Shown here piece by piece: positions 5,257 to 5,532 of a stretch of DNA of 5,532 bases; within the stretch, counting starts at the first letter, position 1; the number at the start of each line of letters is the position of its first letter. The notes beneath the pieces were generated by a model. That model did not search any database and was not told the origin of the DNA. It saw only the letters and a list, made by a program, of their open reading frames with translations. The translations under genes and the position numbers were made by a program. Origin of the DNA: CAKQOE01 sp051892195. Lineage in GTDB: Bacteria > Bacillota > Clostridia > Peptostreptococcales > Anaerovoracaceae. Location of the stretch: the NCBI GenBank assembly GCA_051892195.1, contig JBJFFZ010000020.1, positions 1 to 5,532 on the forward strand, written 5' to 3'.

Positions 5257-5532
5257 TTACCGGATCTCCAGCAGAAGACTGCTGTCGATTCCCTTCATAA
5301 AGATGGCGCGAATGGTATCCTTTCCTGCCTTGTATGTCACCACAGTGACATAGCTTTCTGCAGAAAGATTGGTAAGCCTGCTGTTAAATCGGTTGGACTG
5401 ACTGACGGACACCAGACGGCTTTCGCCCATTTCCTCGGTTGTTTCTGACACCGGGTTTCCTAAAGCCGCCGTCAGCTGTTCCTTTGTCATCCCAGCATAG
5501 ATGCCGTTTTCCAGCACCGCATCGTTCCACAC
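5257..5532 (-). CDS. C-terminal part of a protein with BamE/SmpA-like motif, cut by window edge
   Basis: The frame is open to the window's right edge, so only the last 91 or so residues are visible; the GTG at 5532-5530 is unlikely to be the real start. The visible part contains IYAGMTKEQLTAALGNPVSE (11-30), the pattern of the BamE/SmpA/OmlA-like fold ('GMT..ev...lG.P'), in which two helices pack on a small sheet. The following strands (ESRLVSVSQ, ESYVTVVTYKAGKDTIRAIF) fit the rest of such a fold. In Gram-positive bacteria this module occurs in many envelope or substrate-binding proteins and does not imply an outer membrane. It ends 13 nt before the DUF4255 gene and is probably in the same operon. 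What lies N-terminal to it, and the overall function, cannot be seen. Confidence 0.65.
   Translation of the reverse strand: MWNDAVLENGIYAGMTKEQLTAALGNPVSETTEEMGESRLVSVSQSNRFNSRLTNLSAESYVTVVTYKAGKDTIRAIFMKGIDSSLLLEIR

Overview
The window is a single leftward (minus-strand) gene block. It holds four complete genes and is cut at both edges inside a gene. Strong Shine-Dalgarno sites (AAGGAGG, AAGGAGA, AGGAG), tight spacing and the protein families suggest a Gram-positive gut-type Clostridia bacterium, perhaps Lachnospiraceae-like. That placement is inference; no rRNA or marker gene is present. Most of the window is GC-rich (a hand-counted line at 5101-5160 is 62% GC), but the last ~240 bases at the left edge fall to about 37%.

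Reading in the direction of transcription (right to left): (1) the C-terminal 91 or so residues of a protein with a BamE/SmpA-like motif, 5532-5257; (2) a DUF4255 / Pvc16-type tail-terminator protein, 5243-4686; (3) a 258-residue, probably beta-rich protein of unknown function with a carboxypeptidase-regulatory/Ig-like start, 4658-3882; (4) a short DUF4280 PAAR-like spike-tip protein, 3838-3452; (5) a 991-residue membrane receptor with two extracellular sensor regions, HAMP, a class III nucleotide-cyclase homology domain and a TPR-like tail, 3435-460; (6) the start of a secreted protein with a clear signal peptide, 390-1, running off the left edge. The gaps are 13, 27, 43, 16 and 69 nt, so the genes are very likely co-transcribed. 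No stretch over 300 bases lacks a gene.

The DUF4255 and PAAR-like proteins are hallmarks of phage-tail-like contractile injection systems (eCIS/CIS): one caps the sheath-tube at the distal end, the other sharpens the spike. The window therefore looks like the accessory part of a CIS locus in a Gram-positive bacterium, with sheath, tube and baseplate genes expected upstream (beyond 5532).

The most unusual feature is the receptor gene placed directly behind the spike-tip gene and probably translationally coupled to it. Its cyclase domain has lost both metal-binding Asp residues and the transition-state Arg, so it is predicted to be a pseudo-cyclase that senses or scaffolds rather than makes cAMP/cGMP. 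A working hypothesis (inference) is that it is a membrane sensor or anchor linked to the assembly, regulation or firing of the injection system.
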